Assembly (NCBI GenBank): GCA_020355945.1
Contig: CP070627.1
Span: 8,400,231 to 8,438,203, forward strand
Direction of reading: 5' to 3'
DNA from: Candidatus Aminicenantota bacterium
GTDB lineage: Bacteria; Acidobacteriota; Aminicenantia; UBA2199
DNA length: 37,973 bases
Part shown: positions 17,313 to 25,658 of the stretch, one piece after another
Numbering within the stretch: position 1 is the first letter of the stretch
Layout of the letters: each line of letters begins with the position of its first letter
Made by a program: the position numbers and the translations under genes
The notes under the pieces: generated by a model
What the model was told of the DNA's origin: nothing
Databases searched by the model: none
Seen by the model: only the letters and a program-made list of their open reading frames with translations

Positions 17313-18214
17313 GCTGCACTTGATAAATATTTTGCAATGTACCTTTTTATCGCATCAATGGGTCTAACCATTCCCAGTTGAGAGCTCATTCTTTGGTCCA
17401 CAGCGCCGGAGGTGGGCACCCCGATGAATTCACCCTTTCGATTAAACGCACCGCCCCCGGAATTGCCCCCGGAAATATTGGCGTCGGTTTTTATCCATGA
17501 AGATGCGCCCTGTAAAAAACCGGATATCACACCCCGGGTCAAGGTGATCGTCTGGCCCCCCACCCCGGGGTAACCATAGATATGGATTTCATCACCCAAT
17601 TCCAAAGAAGATGAATTCCCTATTTTTGCAGGCTTGAGATGATTGAGGGATGCACCTTCAGCGGTTGAAACCACCATTAGCACAGCCAGGTCCAGGCTTT
17701 CATTCATAAAAACCGTTTGAGTGGTAAAATATCGTACCGGGGGGTTTTTGGGGTTTTTTGAAAAATATACCAGTTGGAAATGGCTGTTTCCCACTACATG
17801 GGCATTGGTTAGAAAATATCCACTGCTGCTGATTAATGTCCCGGAACCGGACCTGGTTTCCGTAATTATCCGCACCACGGAGAGATAGCACTGTTTATTG
17901 TATAACGGATGTGTGGGGGCAGCGTTATCGGGTTTAATCACTTCTACTCTTTGATCCGGTGTCTTGCCCGGGGAAGTGGTTCCTGGTTTTTTCTTTTTTT
18001 TATAAAGGGGCAGTTTATCCGAATCTTTGGTTTCAACTTTTTTGAATGTGGTTTTTGATCGTTTAGTTTTCCTGTTACTTTCCTCGATGGCCAGTACCAG
18101 CAGGATAATCACCAGGACCACCCCGATAAACCCCGCCACATAGATAAGGTTTTGATTCTTTTTTGGTTTTTGTTCCTCTTCTCCATAATCGTTTTCATCA
18201 AAAAAATCACTCAT
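17309..18214 (-). CDS. Membrane-anchored trypsin-like (HtrA/DegP-type) serine protease
   Basis: The 301-residue protein has an acidic cytoplasmic N-terminus, one membrane segment (about 23-43), a basic Pro/Lys-rich linker (45-100), and a chymotrypsin-fold protease domain (about 105-298). The triad is visible: H139 in FLTNAHVVG, D175 in SLDLAVL, and S252 in SGGNSGGGAFN. No PDZ domain follows, unlike full HtrA/DegP. A GGAGGT ribosome site lies 9 bases before the ATG, in a leader that also contains a perfect hairpin (18256-18285). Its stop overlaps the start of the 1545-residue protein, so the two are made together. The protease may cleave or quality-control the long extracytoplasmic domains encoded next to it; that is inference. 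Confidence 0.88.
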   Translation of the reverse strand: MSDFFDENDYGEEEQKPKKNQNLIYVAGFIGVVLVIILLVLAIEESNRKTKRSKTTFKKVETKDSDKLPLYKKKKKPGTTSPGKTPDQRVEVIKPDNAAPTHPLYNKQCYLSVVRIITETRSGSGTLISSSGYFLTNAHVVGNSHFQLVYFSKNPKNPPVRYFTTQTVFMNESLDLAVLMVVSTAEGASLNHLKPAKIGNSSSLELGDEIHIYGYPGVGGQTITLTRGVISGFLQGASSWIKTDANISGGNSGGGAFNRKGEFIGVPTSGAVDQRMSSQLGMVRPIDAIKRYIAKYLSSAA

Positions 18215-18255
18215 TTTTATTCAACCTCCACATTAATATTTCTCCTTTTCTCATG

Positions 18256-18285
18256 GATGCAAATTTTTCGGGTTTTATTTGCATC
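18256..18285 (-). other. Intercistronic hairpin, 9-bp perfect stem
   Basis: Arms GATGCAAAT (18256-18264) and ATTTGCATC (18277-18285) pair perfectly around a 12-base loop. On the transcribed strand the first arm contains the last codons and stop of the upstream 439-residue gene, and the hairpin sits in the leader of the protease gene, about 40 bases before its start. There is no U-run after it, so it is more likely an mRNA processing or stability element than a terminator. Confidence 0.5.
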
Positions 18286-19594
18286 TTTCGTATATCTCTT
18301 CGTTTAAAGCCAGGACTTCCATGTCCGTGGGTTTGATTTTTATGCATAACTCTTTCAGATATTTTGCTCTTTCGCATTCGCTCCTTTCAAGGGTCTTGTT
18401 TTCCAGGAGAGCTTTCAACTCTCTTTTTAAAGATTTTAATACCTTATCTTTGTTCTTTTCCAGGTAAGTACTCATTTCAGTTAAGAAGGATTCATCATGG
18501 GGGGAATATTTAGAGGCCTTATGGTAATTAATATATTTTTCTCCAGGGTCCCCTCCACCTCTTGCTTGCTCTAAATAATAATGCGATGCTTTATTTTTTA
18601 TTTGCTCCTGGACCTGTTTAACCCATTGGGGCGGCGAGATTCCTTTGTAAATTTCTTTTTTTATTCGGTCAATGGCAGCAAACGCTCTTTCAAAATTGTT
18701 TTTTTCCGCCCATTTTCGGGCTTCGTCTATAAGTGGTTGACTCCTTTTTTCCCTGGTTTTCTCCTCTGCTAATTCTTTCAGAGCAGCAATCTTTTCACTG
18801 TCACACTTTTGTTCTATGTTCTCAATGATTAACTTTGCCTGCTCCGGGTTCGAGTTTATTATTTCCTCGATGTTTTTTATATTTTTGCTGCAATATATCC
18901 CGGGAATAATGACAGAGAATACAAGCAATGCTGCAATTGCTGCCAATGATATCCCCAACAAAAACACCACGAGAAAGGTTTGTTCTTTTTGAATTTTTTT
19001 ATCATTTTCCTTTTTCCGGCGGATAAAATCTTCCTTCATCTCCGGGGGCGCGATCTTTATAAGCTGCTCAAGAACCGGTGATTTTTTCTTCAAATCCCTG
19101 GTTTCATCCAATTCCCTTTGCAGCCCTTCAATCTCTAGCTGCCATTTTGTTTTTAATTGATTCAATTGATCGAGTAATTGCTGTTGACCTGCTCCGGCAG
19201 GAACTTCTAACGTAAGTTTCTCTAATAGATCAACGGCTGTGCTGTAATTATCGCTTTCCCGGATTTGTTTTTTCATACGGAGCCAATTTTCCAGTTTACC
19301 GATTTTATCTGCAGCTTCACGATGGCCAGGGTCCTGGTCTAAAAATTGACTCAAAATTTCCAGGGCTTTTTCATAGGAACCAGCTTCAATAAGAACATCT
19401 ATGGATTCTTCCGGCTGCTTAAGTTTTACTGATGGTGCCTGGAACCGGGGAGCCGATTTTCCATTCTCCGGTTCAATACCGGTATTATCCAGGATTTCGA
19501 TTTTTATTTTCCATGAAAAAGCCAAAGCATGCATACTTCTCTTGATGCTTTTCACATATTCTTTAAGCTTTTCATGAATAATCAAACGTTCCAT
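18275..19594 (-). CDS. Helical-repeat (TPR-like) single-pass membrane protein
   Basis: The 439-residue protein has a short N-terminal segment (LIIHEKLKEYVKSIKRSMH, then W28-K29) that faintly resembles the tag on the three large receptor-like proteins. TPR-like helices follow (about 61-110, with SYEKALEILSQFLDQDPG), then a coiled-coil stretch (about 140-205), one strong membrane segment (about 206-230) and a second helical, charged region (235-439, including ARKWAEKNNFERAFAAIDRI). It looks like a scaffold that lies on both sides of the membrane. I do not recognise a named family. The ribosome site is weak (AAGG about 9 bases upstream). The gap upstream of it (19595-19675) holds a repeat with a large hairpin. 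Confidence 0.8.
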   Translation of the reverse strand: MERLIIHEKLKEYVKSIKRSMHALAFSWKIKIEILDNTGIEPENGKSAPRFQAPSVKLKQPEESIDVLIEAGSYEKALEILSQFLDQDPGHREAADKIGKLENWLRMKKQIRESDNYSTAVDLLEKLTLEVPAGAGQQQLLDQLNQLKTKWQLEIEGLQRELDETRDLKKKSPVLEQLIKIAPPEMKEDFIRRKKENDKKIQKEQTFLVVFLLGISLAAIAALLVFSVIIPGIYCSKNIKNIEEIINSNPEQAKLIIENIEQKCDSEKIAALKELAEEKTREKRSQPLIDEARKWAEKNNFERAFAAIDRIKKEIYKGISPPQWVKQVQEQIKNKASHYYLEQARGGGDPGEKYINYHKASKYSPHDESFLTEMSTYLEKNKDKVLKSLKRELKALLENKTLERSECERAKYLKELCIKIKPTDMEVLALNEEIYERCK

Positions 19595-19680
19595 TCTTTT
19601 CTGCCTTCGGCGACCGTGGCCGCAGGGGGGCTCTTTTCGAGAAAACCGCCCCCCTGGACCCCCCGCAAAAGCTTTTTATT
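19595..19680 (-). repeat. Dispersed intergenic element with a 9-bp hairpin
   Basis: The gap between the lytic transglycosylase gene and the 439-residue gene contains CAGGGGGGC (19623-19631) and GCCCCCCTG (19648-19656), a perfect 9-bp stem, with a second inverted repeat inside the loop (TTTTC/GAAAA, 19634-19645). On the minus strand the element begins AATAAAAAGCTTTTGCGGGG. The same opening (AATAAAAAGCTTTTGC) reappears on the plus strand at the very end of the window (37955-37970), so this is a repeated element rather than a gene-specific site. No T-run follows the stem on the minus strand. Confidence 0.6.
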
Positions 19681-22069
19681 TATTTCTGGTTATCGATGGA
19701 TTTATGAGCGCTCTGTCTTTCTGATCTTTGTAAACATAGCGGCTGTAAAGAAAGAGGTGCTTGAATACAAGTTTTACATACCGGCGCGTCTCCGTGATGT
19801 CGATTTGATCAATCAACTCCTGATTGTTAGCAAAAGTGGTTTCCCTTACCCAACGATAAGCCCTGCCAAGGCCCGCATTGTACCCGGCTATGGCTAAAGC
19901 TTTGAGAATCTCCTCCTTACTTTCTACAGGTATTTTAATGCTTTTTTGCCGGATGTAGTTTTCAATTTTGTCGTAGACATTATTTCTCAAATGATAAATC
20001 CCCATTGGTATATTGATTTCCGGTTGGAAAAGCAACTGGGGTGAATATTCCTTCAATCCCAGGGACAATGCAATATCCTTAAATATATATTTTCCTGTGC
20101 CGGGCATGATCTGCATGACACCAATGGCTCCGGCAGATGACCGGGCATAGGGTTCATAAAAACTTTCCTGCCGGATAAACGCATACAGGAAATTCTTACT
20201 GACTCCATAACGGTCCGCATACTTATCAATGATATTTTTATAAAACAAGGGATAATAGATATTCCAGAACCACTGGGGGATATTTTTTCCTCCTTTTAGA
20301 ACATATTCTTTATACGCCTGGTAAAGATGAATTCCTGCGTTTATGTATTGGCTGCTGTAATAATAAAGCTTTGCCAGTTCACTGCCGTAAGACTTCCAGG
20401 TTTCCTCCTCCGCTTCACTGGTGATATTCGCTTCTTTTAAATATGTTTTCAACTCAATGGCAGCAAACTCATACAAACCATTTTTTTTAAGGAGATTGTA
20501 ACGGTTACGGCGGTTTAAGTCCTCAATGCGGCCCACTTTCAATGGGACAAATTCCTTTAAATTTTCTTTAAGATCGATTTCCATATCAAAATACCTTTTT
20601 AACATATCCGCCGCCAGGATACCATAATAAGTAAATCCCGAGGTGGTGAGTAATTCGCGGTAGAGGGTTTTGGCGGCATCCATGTTTCCCATTTTATGGT
20701 AGATATACGCTGTCCAGTACAGCGCGTACTCTTCCCACTCATTAAACACTCTTAATTTTTCCAGGATATTTAAAGCATTTTGATACTGGTTTAAATGGTA
20801 ATAACACCAATGAAGTCTCCATAGGGCCTGGTCATACCTGCTGTTGTTTTCCTTTGCTTTTTTCAATACAACTTTGTATATGGGAATGGCTTCCCGGTAC
20901 CTTTTTTTCCTCATAAAATCGAAGCCGGCCAGGTAAACGGTCTCTTCAAAATATTTCGATTCCAGCAAACGGGGGGAATTGATATTGGCAACAATTCGTT
21001 TCAATGTTGAAAAATGATAGCTATTTTTTGCATGCAGCATCAGGTAATAAGCAGCCTGGACTTTTACTTCCGTATTTCTTGAAGCAAAGACCTTGTTTAA
21101 ATAGTATTTAGACTTACTTTTAATTCTATTATATTGGGACCTGGTTTTAGCCTCCAGGTGCAGCCGGTAATAAATCTTTCCATATAGCAGGTTAACCCTG
21201 GTGCCTAACAAACCCCTGACTTTACCTTTCAGATTTTCCAGTCGCTTTTCAATAAAAACCAGGGCATCATTGCTTTTATTTTTTTGGTAGAGCAATTCAT
21301 ATATGTCCAATAACTCTCCTGCTGAAATAAAAGGATACCGGGTTGCATCCGGCTTTCCCATTTGCTCAAGTTTTTGTTGGGCTTTCTCTCTCCAGGATAG
21401 ATAGGGATAGGTTTTCCACAATCGGAGCAAATATCGGATACTTTTTTCTTTGTTTCCTTTTAGCCGGTTGGCTTCGGCCATGAGATACAGGAATTCCGGG
21501 ATGGCTGATGTCCTTAACTCCTTTACTGCTTCATCAAAATTTCCGGGTAAGGCGTCATAAAAAGAATAATCGTCCGCATAATAAGAGGATCTTATATAAT
21601 CAAATAGTGCGTTGACCTTCATCGGTGAGGACTGTGTATAAATCACTTTTTTAAAACACTCTTTGGCTTGTTTAAGATATTTTGGTTCATTGGTTTCTTG
21701 ATAGAGTTCCCACAGGCCAGTTCCCCACCAGTAATAGATATAGTCCCGGACAGCGGGGATTTGGCCGACAAACTTTACATGACTGAAGGCTTGATGGGCA
21801 TCCTTATAGTTTGCCTTTCTATAATTAATATACCCTACCAGGATATACCCGTAATTGCGAATATCCTCCTGCAAGAACGGTCGTTCCAGGAGAGAATCGA
21901 TATCAGGTAAAAGGGTATGGATTTTCCCCCCTTCTTGCATTTTTTTTACGATGTGTTCATGCTTTTTAAGATTTCCCTTTTGGAAGAGATTTTTGGAGAT
22001 TAAAAAGAGAGTCACGCCTAGAAAAATGATAAGCAAGGAAGTTGATATAATAATCAGCCGATTTTTCAT
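19676..22069 (-). CDS. Lytic murein transglycosylase (Slt70-like, SLT domain)
   Basis: The 797-residue protein has an N-terminal signal-anchor (about 5-25), a long alpha-solenoid of TPR-like repeats (about 30-600) and a C-terminal SLT domain (about 615-790). In the SLT domain, AFIRQESFYEP holds the expected catalytic glutamate (E635), followed by ARSSAGAIGVMQIMP and later AGYNAGLGRAYRW, all hallmark motifs. Such enzymes cleave the MurNAc-GlcNAc bond in peptidoglycan to leave 1,6-anhydro ends. Its overall plan is like soluble Slt70 but membrane-anchored. Placement inside this operon suggests that it opens the cell wall locally for an envelope-spanning structure, as dedicated transglycosylases do for secretion systems and flagella. 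A GGGGGA stretch before the ATG serves as the ribosome site. Confidence 0.9.
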   Translation of the reverse strand: MKNRLIIISTSLLIIFLGVTLFLISKNLFQKGNLKKHEHIVKKMQEGGKIHTLLPDIDSLLERPFLQEDIRNYGYILVGYINYRKANYKDAHQAFSHVKFVGQIPAVRDYIYYWWGTGLWELYQETNEPKYLKQAKECFKKVIYTQSSPMKVNALFDYIRSSYYADDYSFYDALPGNFDEAVKELRTSAIPEFLYLMAEANRLKGNKEKSIRYLLRLWKTYPYLSWREKAQQKLEQMGKPDATRYPFISAGELLDIYELLYQKNKSNDALVFIEKRLENLKGKVRGLLGTRVNLLYGKIYYRLHLEAKTRSQYNRIKSKSKYYLNKVFASRNTEVKVQAAYYLMLHAKNSYHFSTLKRIVANINSPRLLESKYFEETVYLAGFDFMRKKRYREAIPIYKVVLKKAKENNSRYDQALWRLHWCYYHLNQYQNALNILEKLRVFNEWEEYALYWTAYIYHKMGNMDAAKTLYRELLTTSGFTYYGILAADMLKRYFDMEIDLKENLKEFVPLKVGRIEDLNRRNRYNLLKKNGLYEFAAIELKTYLKEANITSEAEEETWKSYGSELAKLYYYSSQYINAGIHLYQAYKEYVLKGGKNIPQWFWNIYYPLFYKNIIDKYADRYGVSKNFLYAFIRQESFYEPYARSSAGAIGVMQIMPGTGKYIFKDIALSLGLKEYSPQLLFQPEINIPMGIYHLRNNVYDKIENYIRQKSIKIPVESKEEILKALAIAGYNAGLGRAYRWVRETTFANNQELIDQIDITETRRYVKLVFKHLFLYSRYVYKDQKDRALINPSITRNK

Positions 22070-22148
22070 GTTCCCCCTTACGGGACACTAGCATGACGAT
22101 AGCTTTCCCGGTGACCTTTCCATATCCGTCATTGTTTTACTCCCCGGT

Positions 22149-23471
22149 CTATACCTTGACGTATGCTTTATATAGTACTTTCCCGGTGCGCAGGTCTTTA
22201 TACCCGGGAGAATCGACTTCCCTGACGATATCTTCTCTACCGGGTACGCCGGCAGCACCAATAATTTCATATTTGCTGAAATCCATCATGTCGCCTCTTG
22301 TACCGAATTCCTCGATGTTCAGTTCCTTGAGAAAATAACGAAGAAACATATCCTTGAATTCTTCATATCTTTTTTTTGATACATTGGCTCGCAGGGCATT
22401 GATTTGAGAATAGAGAATGCCTCGAAAAAAGTCTTCCTCATCGCCGGAAGTTTCCTGGATTTTTTTGTCTATATGTTCAAGCCACTGCTTTATTTTACTT
22501 TTTTCTTCCATTTCAATGGCAGTGAGAAAAACATTGATCTTTTCTTTGTTCCGGTTAAATAAAGAAATCACCCGTTTTCTCCAACCTTGTTGATTGGAGT
22601 CCTGGGAGAACCGGATTCCAGGCTCATCCCCATCCCCTGGATATATTCCCGGGTCCGGTACAACTTCCGTGTCTTTTAAAGACCGAGGTGCGGGAGAGAC
22701 GGGTTTGCTTGAGAGGTCTTCTTCCATCCGTTTCACGTAAATAATCATTTTATCTATTTTCTCATCCACCTCCTGCAGTTTTTTATGTAAAGCTGGACCA
22801 GTATTCTTTAATTCTTCGTCTAAGCGGTCATTTAAACGTATTTCAAAATTATTTACTTCATGTTTGCTGTCGGCAATTGCCTTTCTCAGTTCCAATTGCA
22901 TGGACTCAATGGTTTCTGTTGTTCCTTTTAAATAGAGAAAATAAAAAACAGCATTGAAAATTAAACTTAAGAATATTAATATGATGACAATATACAATAA
23001 CAGGTGGGTGGTGTCATCTTTGCTGGGTATTTTAACCTCAGCCGCTGGCTGGGGAATGGCTTTCTCCGGGACCGGGGGTTCCGGTTTTATTTCTTCAATT
23101 AAACGGTTTATTTTATCTTTAATTTCCAGGGAATATTCTATTCGGTCCAGGTCCTGGGTTTCCTCCAATGCATCGACTTCTTTTATAAATTCCTCTAATT
23201 TATCGAAAATATCTTTAGTTAAAGGGCTTTCCGGGATTTTACACTCTTCCAACCCGGTTTTTATCTGGTTTAACTTTTTTGACAAATCTTGTTTATCGAT
23301 TTCTTCAGCCTCGGTTAATGGTTGAATTTGGTTTTCTAGCAGGCGTTGTAAACAATTTATTTTTTCATCGCTGGTTGGGGTGTTATCCCTGGTTAAAACC
23401 CAAAAGACAGCTAATATCAATATTATTCCTATAACCCCTATTGCTGCTCTTACCTCTGACTTTTTTTTCAT
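22149..23471 (-). CDS. Membrane-anchored GrpE-like protein (putative Hsp70 nucleotide exchange factor)
   Basis: The 440-residue protein has two membrane segments (about 10-27 and 156-181), a helical extracytoplasmic stretch between them, a coiled coil (about 184-250), a Pro-rich linker (255-295), a helical bundle (about 297-386) and a C-terminal beta-rich end. The last 50 residues (KELNIEEFG ... DFSKYEIIGA ... EDIVREVDSPGYKDLRTG ... AYVKV) follow the pattern of the GrpE beta-wing (GVE.i..... FDP..HEA ... VVEVLQKGY...dRVLRPA.V.V). The order coiled coil, helix bundle, beta-wing is also that of GrpE. With an Hsp70 gene in the same operon, a role as its membrane-bound exchange factor is a reasonable inference. 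Similarity is remote and judged by eye. Confidence 0.6.
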   Translation of the reverse strand: MKKKSEVRAAIGVIGIILILAVFWVLTRDNTPTSDEKINCLQRLLENQIQPLTEAEEIDKQDLSKKLNQIKTGLEECKIPESPLTKDIFDKLEEFIKEVDALEETQDLDRIEYSLEIKDKINRLIEEIKPEPPVPEKAIPQPAAEVKIPSKDDTTHLLLYIVIILIFLSLIFNAVFYFLYLKGTTETIESMQLELRKAIADSKHEVNNFEIRLNDRLDEELKNTGPALHKKLQEVDEKIDKMIIYVKRMEEDLSSKPVSPAPRSLKDTEVVPDPGIYPGDGDEPGIRFSQDSNQQGWRKRVISLFNRNKEKINVFLTAIEMEEKSKIKQWLEHIDKKIQETSGDEEDFFRGILYSQINALRANVSKKRYEEFKDMFLRYFLKELNIEEFGTRGDMMDFSKYEIIGAAGVPGREDIVREVDSPGYKDLRTGKVLYKAYVKV

Positions 23472-23486
23472 TTTGAGTTCCTCTTT

Positions 23487-24002
23487 TTAGTTTATATATT
23501 TGATGGTTATTTTCTTTTCGCTGTAGCAATTCATCAGGAACTGTTTCAAATCTTCTTCGCTTTTTTTAAGCTCTTCGGCCAGTAACAGGAAAAAGCCCCC
23601 ATATTCATCAAGTGTCAATATCCTGGGATTACCCGTTCCCGGGATAAAACTGACATAGTTGATATTCCGATTGGAGATTCCCACTTCGATTTCGTTGTAA
23701 TGTTCGGTGGATGTAAGCGTTTGATGGATACCGCCGCGGTATTCTTTGGCATATTCGACGCAGTAAGGAAAGTGTTCTACTTTAAAAATGGTTATCCAGG
23801 TTCCCTCTGCCGGGATGGGATGGATTTTCATGGGGGTTTCTCCTATTTTAAGGCTGCTGACAAAGACTTCTGCGCCGTAGGGAACAGAGGAAACACTGAT
23901 ACTGACGGGAAAGAAGAGGATGAGGACATAAATGGTAATAATTGCGATCCACAAAACCCCTACAACAGCGTATATCAACGTAAAGCCCTTTTTCTTGCTC
24001 AT
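23487..24002 (-). CDS. Single-pass membrane protein with PEGA-like domain
   Basis: The 171-residue protein has one N-terminal membrane segment (about 8-31) and then a beta-rich domain opening SVSSVPYGAEVFVSSLKIGETPMKI. This matches the PEGA-domain pattern (S.P.GA.V.ldg..iG.TP..i), a small extracytoplasmic binding fold. The C-terminal half (about 80-171) ends in acidic helices. I place the start at 24002 and not at the in-frame ATG at 24020. The AGGAGGT ribosome site lies between the two ATGs, 8 bases before the 24002 start, and it would be inside the coding region if the upstream ATG were used. The partner and function are unknown; its place in the operon implies an envelope role. Confidence 0.75.
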   Translation of the reverse strand: MSKKKGFTLIYAVVGVLWIAIITIYVLILFFPVSISVSSVPYGAEVFVSSLKIGETPMKIHPIPAEGTWITIFKVEHFPYCVEYAKEYRGGIHQTLTSTEHYNEIEVGISNRNINYVSFIPGTGNPRILTLDEYGGFFLLLAEELKKSEEDLKQFLMNCYSEKKITIKYIN

Positions 24003-24059
24003 TGATTCGTACCTCCTCATTTTGATTTGACCGGGTTTTTAACCAAACCCTATTTTTAT

Positions 24060-24485
24060 TTACCGGAAACTCCTGGAATACCCATTATCTCTTTTCTGTA
24101 AATGAGATAACCGCTGCTGTATCCCGGATATTCTTTTATTGCTTTTGTATAAAGCCAACAACAACAGCCCCAGGATAAATAGCACTACAAAGAGACCAAT
24201 GATTAAAAAAGCGAATCCAAAGCGATAATAATTGAATGCTTGAGACAGGTTTTGAATGGTTTCCTCCAGCCCTTTCACTTTTGTCTCCATTTCATCAACC
24301 AGGGCTTCCAGGGACTTTGCCGGGCGCACCATATCCTCGGTTTGGCGGCTGTCTATCTTATTTTCATTGTCTTGTTTATTCTTTTTTCCTGCTAATTCCT
24401 CCCGGGAAAGCTTTGACTGGGTTTGCTCCGAATAGAGAGAAAAGCAAACCATACAAACCAAAAAAATCAATAAAACTCTTTTCAT
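24060..24485 (-). CDS. Small exported coiled-coil protein with C-terminal membrane segment
   Basis: The 141-residue protein has a signal peptide (MKRVLLIFLVCMVCFSLYS, probable cleavage after residue 19), a polar charged stretch (20-55), a short coiled coil (about 56-85, heptad-like LEALVDEMETKVKGLEETI), a strong membrane segment (about 90-113) and a basic tail (114-141). The inferred topology is an extracytoplasmic coiled coil with a cytoplasmic basic tail. A good ribosome site (AGGAGGT) sits 8 bases before the ATG. No family is recognised. It may join the other single-pass proteins of this operon through its coiled coil. Confidence 0.75.
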   Translation of the reverse strand: MKRVLLIFLVCMVCFSLYSEQTQSKLSREELAGKKNKQDNENKIDSRQTEDMVRPAKSLEALVDEMETKVKGLEETIQNLSQAFNYYRFGFAFLIIGLFVVLFILGLLLLALYKSNKRISGIQQRLSHLQKRDNGYSRSFR

Positions 24486-24506
24486 GGTTAAAGACCTCCT
24501 TGTATA

Positions 24507-25631
24507 TTAATCGATTAATCGGTACGCCTCTCTCAGGCGAAAAAATGCACTTTTGTCAATTTTATCTTTATACAGCAGGTTCACTTTCAAACCTTTTTCC
24601 AATTTCTCCACTTTACCTTTAAATTGGATTTCTTTTTCCAGCATGGCCCCGATTTCTACGAACAGCCGGTTAATAAAGATCAAATTACTGGAATTGGGGC
24701 CCACCAGGAAATTAATAAAGAATTCCGTGGGTATTTTATCCGGGAACTCAACGGTTATGCCCAGGTCTTTTCCCGGGGTTATTTTTAAGAAATCAGTGCC
24801 GGATTCCTGGTAATAGAGTGCCAATTGGTATACCGGCGAATGGGTATCCGAGGAGTTCAGGTTGAGAACACCTTTAATAAAAGGATTTTCATCATCACTT
24901 TTTTTTCGGAGTCTGCGCAGGGGTATTTTTTTCCCGGGTTCAATTTCAATATCCTTGTTTATCCCTTCAACCTCTCCTTCGTCAAAATAAAATATCCTGG
25001 ATTTGTCCGACGAATGATTTTTTATCATCATTTCAAAGGTATTGGGGAGATCGGCCAGGGTTTTTACTTTTACAAAATCGATGATTCCCGGTGGTTCTCC
25101 CTCGAGGTAATTGTAAAGTACGATATACCGGGAGTCACCGGAAGAGATGATACCATAGACATGCCCCCCTTCATCTTCCTGGCTAAATCGTTTCATTTCC
25201 GGCAAATCCCGGCTTTCTTCCAGGTAATAGGCAGCATAAACCTCGACATCCCTGTGCACCTTTAAGTTACATTTATTTTCCATACTTTTCCATAAAAGAT
25301 TCTCAAAGGCAATGGAGGCTGAGAGAGGGATGATCACATATAGATTTTCAATTTCCTGGCCGCCGATTTTTTCTTTGACGGTTTGCAGGAAGTAATAGTT
25401 GAATATTAATTCAAAGGAATTGTGGAGATTTTCCGGGGGAGAAAAGCCGGAGAAGTTGTTTTCATTGACGTCTATGGAATAATCCCCCTGTTCTTCACTG
25501 CCCACTTTGACTTCCACGTGTTGGTCCTCATCCTTATTAAAAATAATTTTAGCGGGCATGGTAAAGGTAAGGTTGGGTTCGGTGGGAATAGATATCCTGA
25601 AATCCCGGGCTATGTCTACAATGGCATCCAT
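24507..25631 (-). CDS. Possible degenerate Hsp70-type (ASKHA) nucleotide-binding domain protein
   Basis: The 374-residue soluble protein has no clear named family. By eye it follows the layout of an Hsp70 nucleotide-binding domain without its phosphate loops. Residues 7-31 (IARDFRISI ... TMPAKIIFN) sit where the first strands are expected, and 97-106 (LYVIIPLSAS) where Hsp70 has its VTVPAYF strand. Residues 128-140 (DVEVYAAYYLEES) match the EPTAAALAYG helix, and 157-173 (HVYGIISSGDSRYIVLY) the strand pair of the second phosphate loop, with GGGT lost. It is encoded just after the Hsp70 gene (27-base gap), so a pseudo-ATPase partner is plausible, but this rests on weak similarity. A GGAG ribosome site precedes the ATG. 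Confidence 0.4.
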   Translation of the reverse strand: MDAIVDIARDFRISIPTEPNLTFTMPAKIIFNKDEDQHVEVKVGSEEQGDYSIDVNENNFSGFSPPENLHNSFELIFNYYFLQTVKEKIGGQEIENLYVIIPLSASIAFENLLWKSMENKCNLKVHRDVEVYAAYYLEESRDLPEMKRFSQEDEGGHVYGIISSGDSRYIVLYNYLEGEPPGIIDFVKVKTLADLPNTFEMMIKNHSSDKSRIFYFDEGEVEGINKDIEIEPGKKIPLRRLRKKSDDENPFIKGVLNLNSSDTHSPVYQLALYYQESGTDFLKITPGKDLGITVEFPDKIPTEFFINFLVGPNSSNLIFINRLFVEIGAMLEKEIQFKGKVEKLEKGLKVNLLYKDKIDKSAFFRLREAYRLID

Positions 25632-25658
25632 GAGGATCTCCTTTTTTTATCTTTCTTT

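Noticed and set aside
16783..17367. Long plus-strand open frame opposite the N-terminal part of the 1545-residue gene
   Set aside because: It is antisense to a gene with two clear paralogues, is Ser/Phe/Ile-rich as expected of the reverse complement of a Lys/Glu-rich helix region, and has no recognisable motif.
24003..24020. Upstream ATG for the PEGA-like protein
   Set aside because: The AGGAGGT ribosome site would be inside the coding sequence; it is correctly placed for the ATG at 24002.
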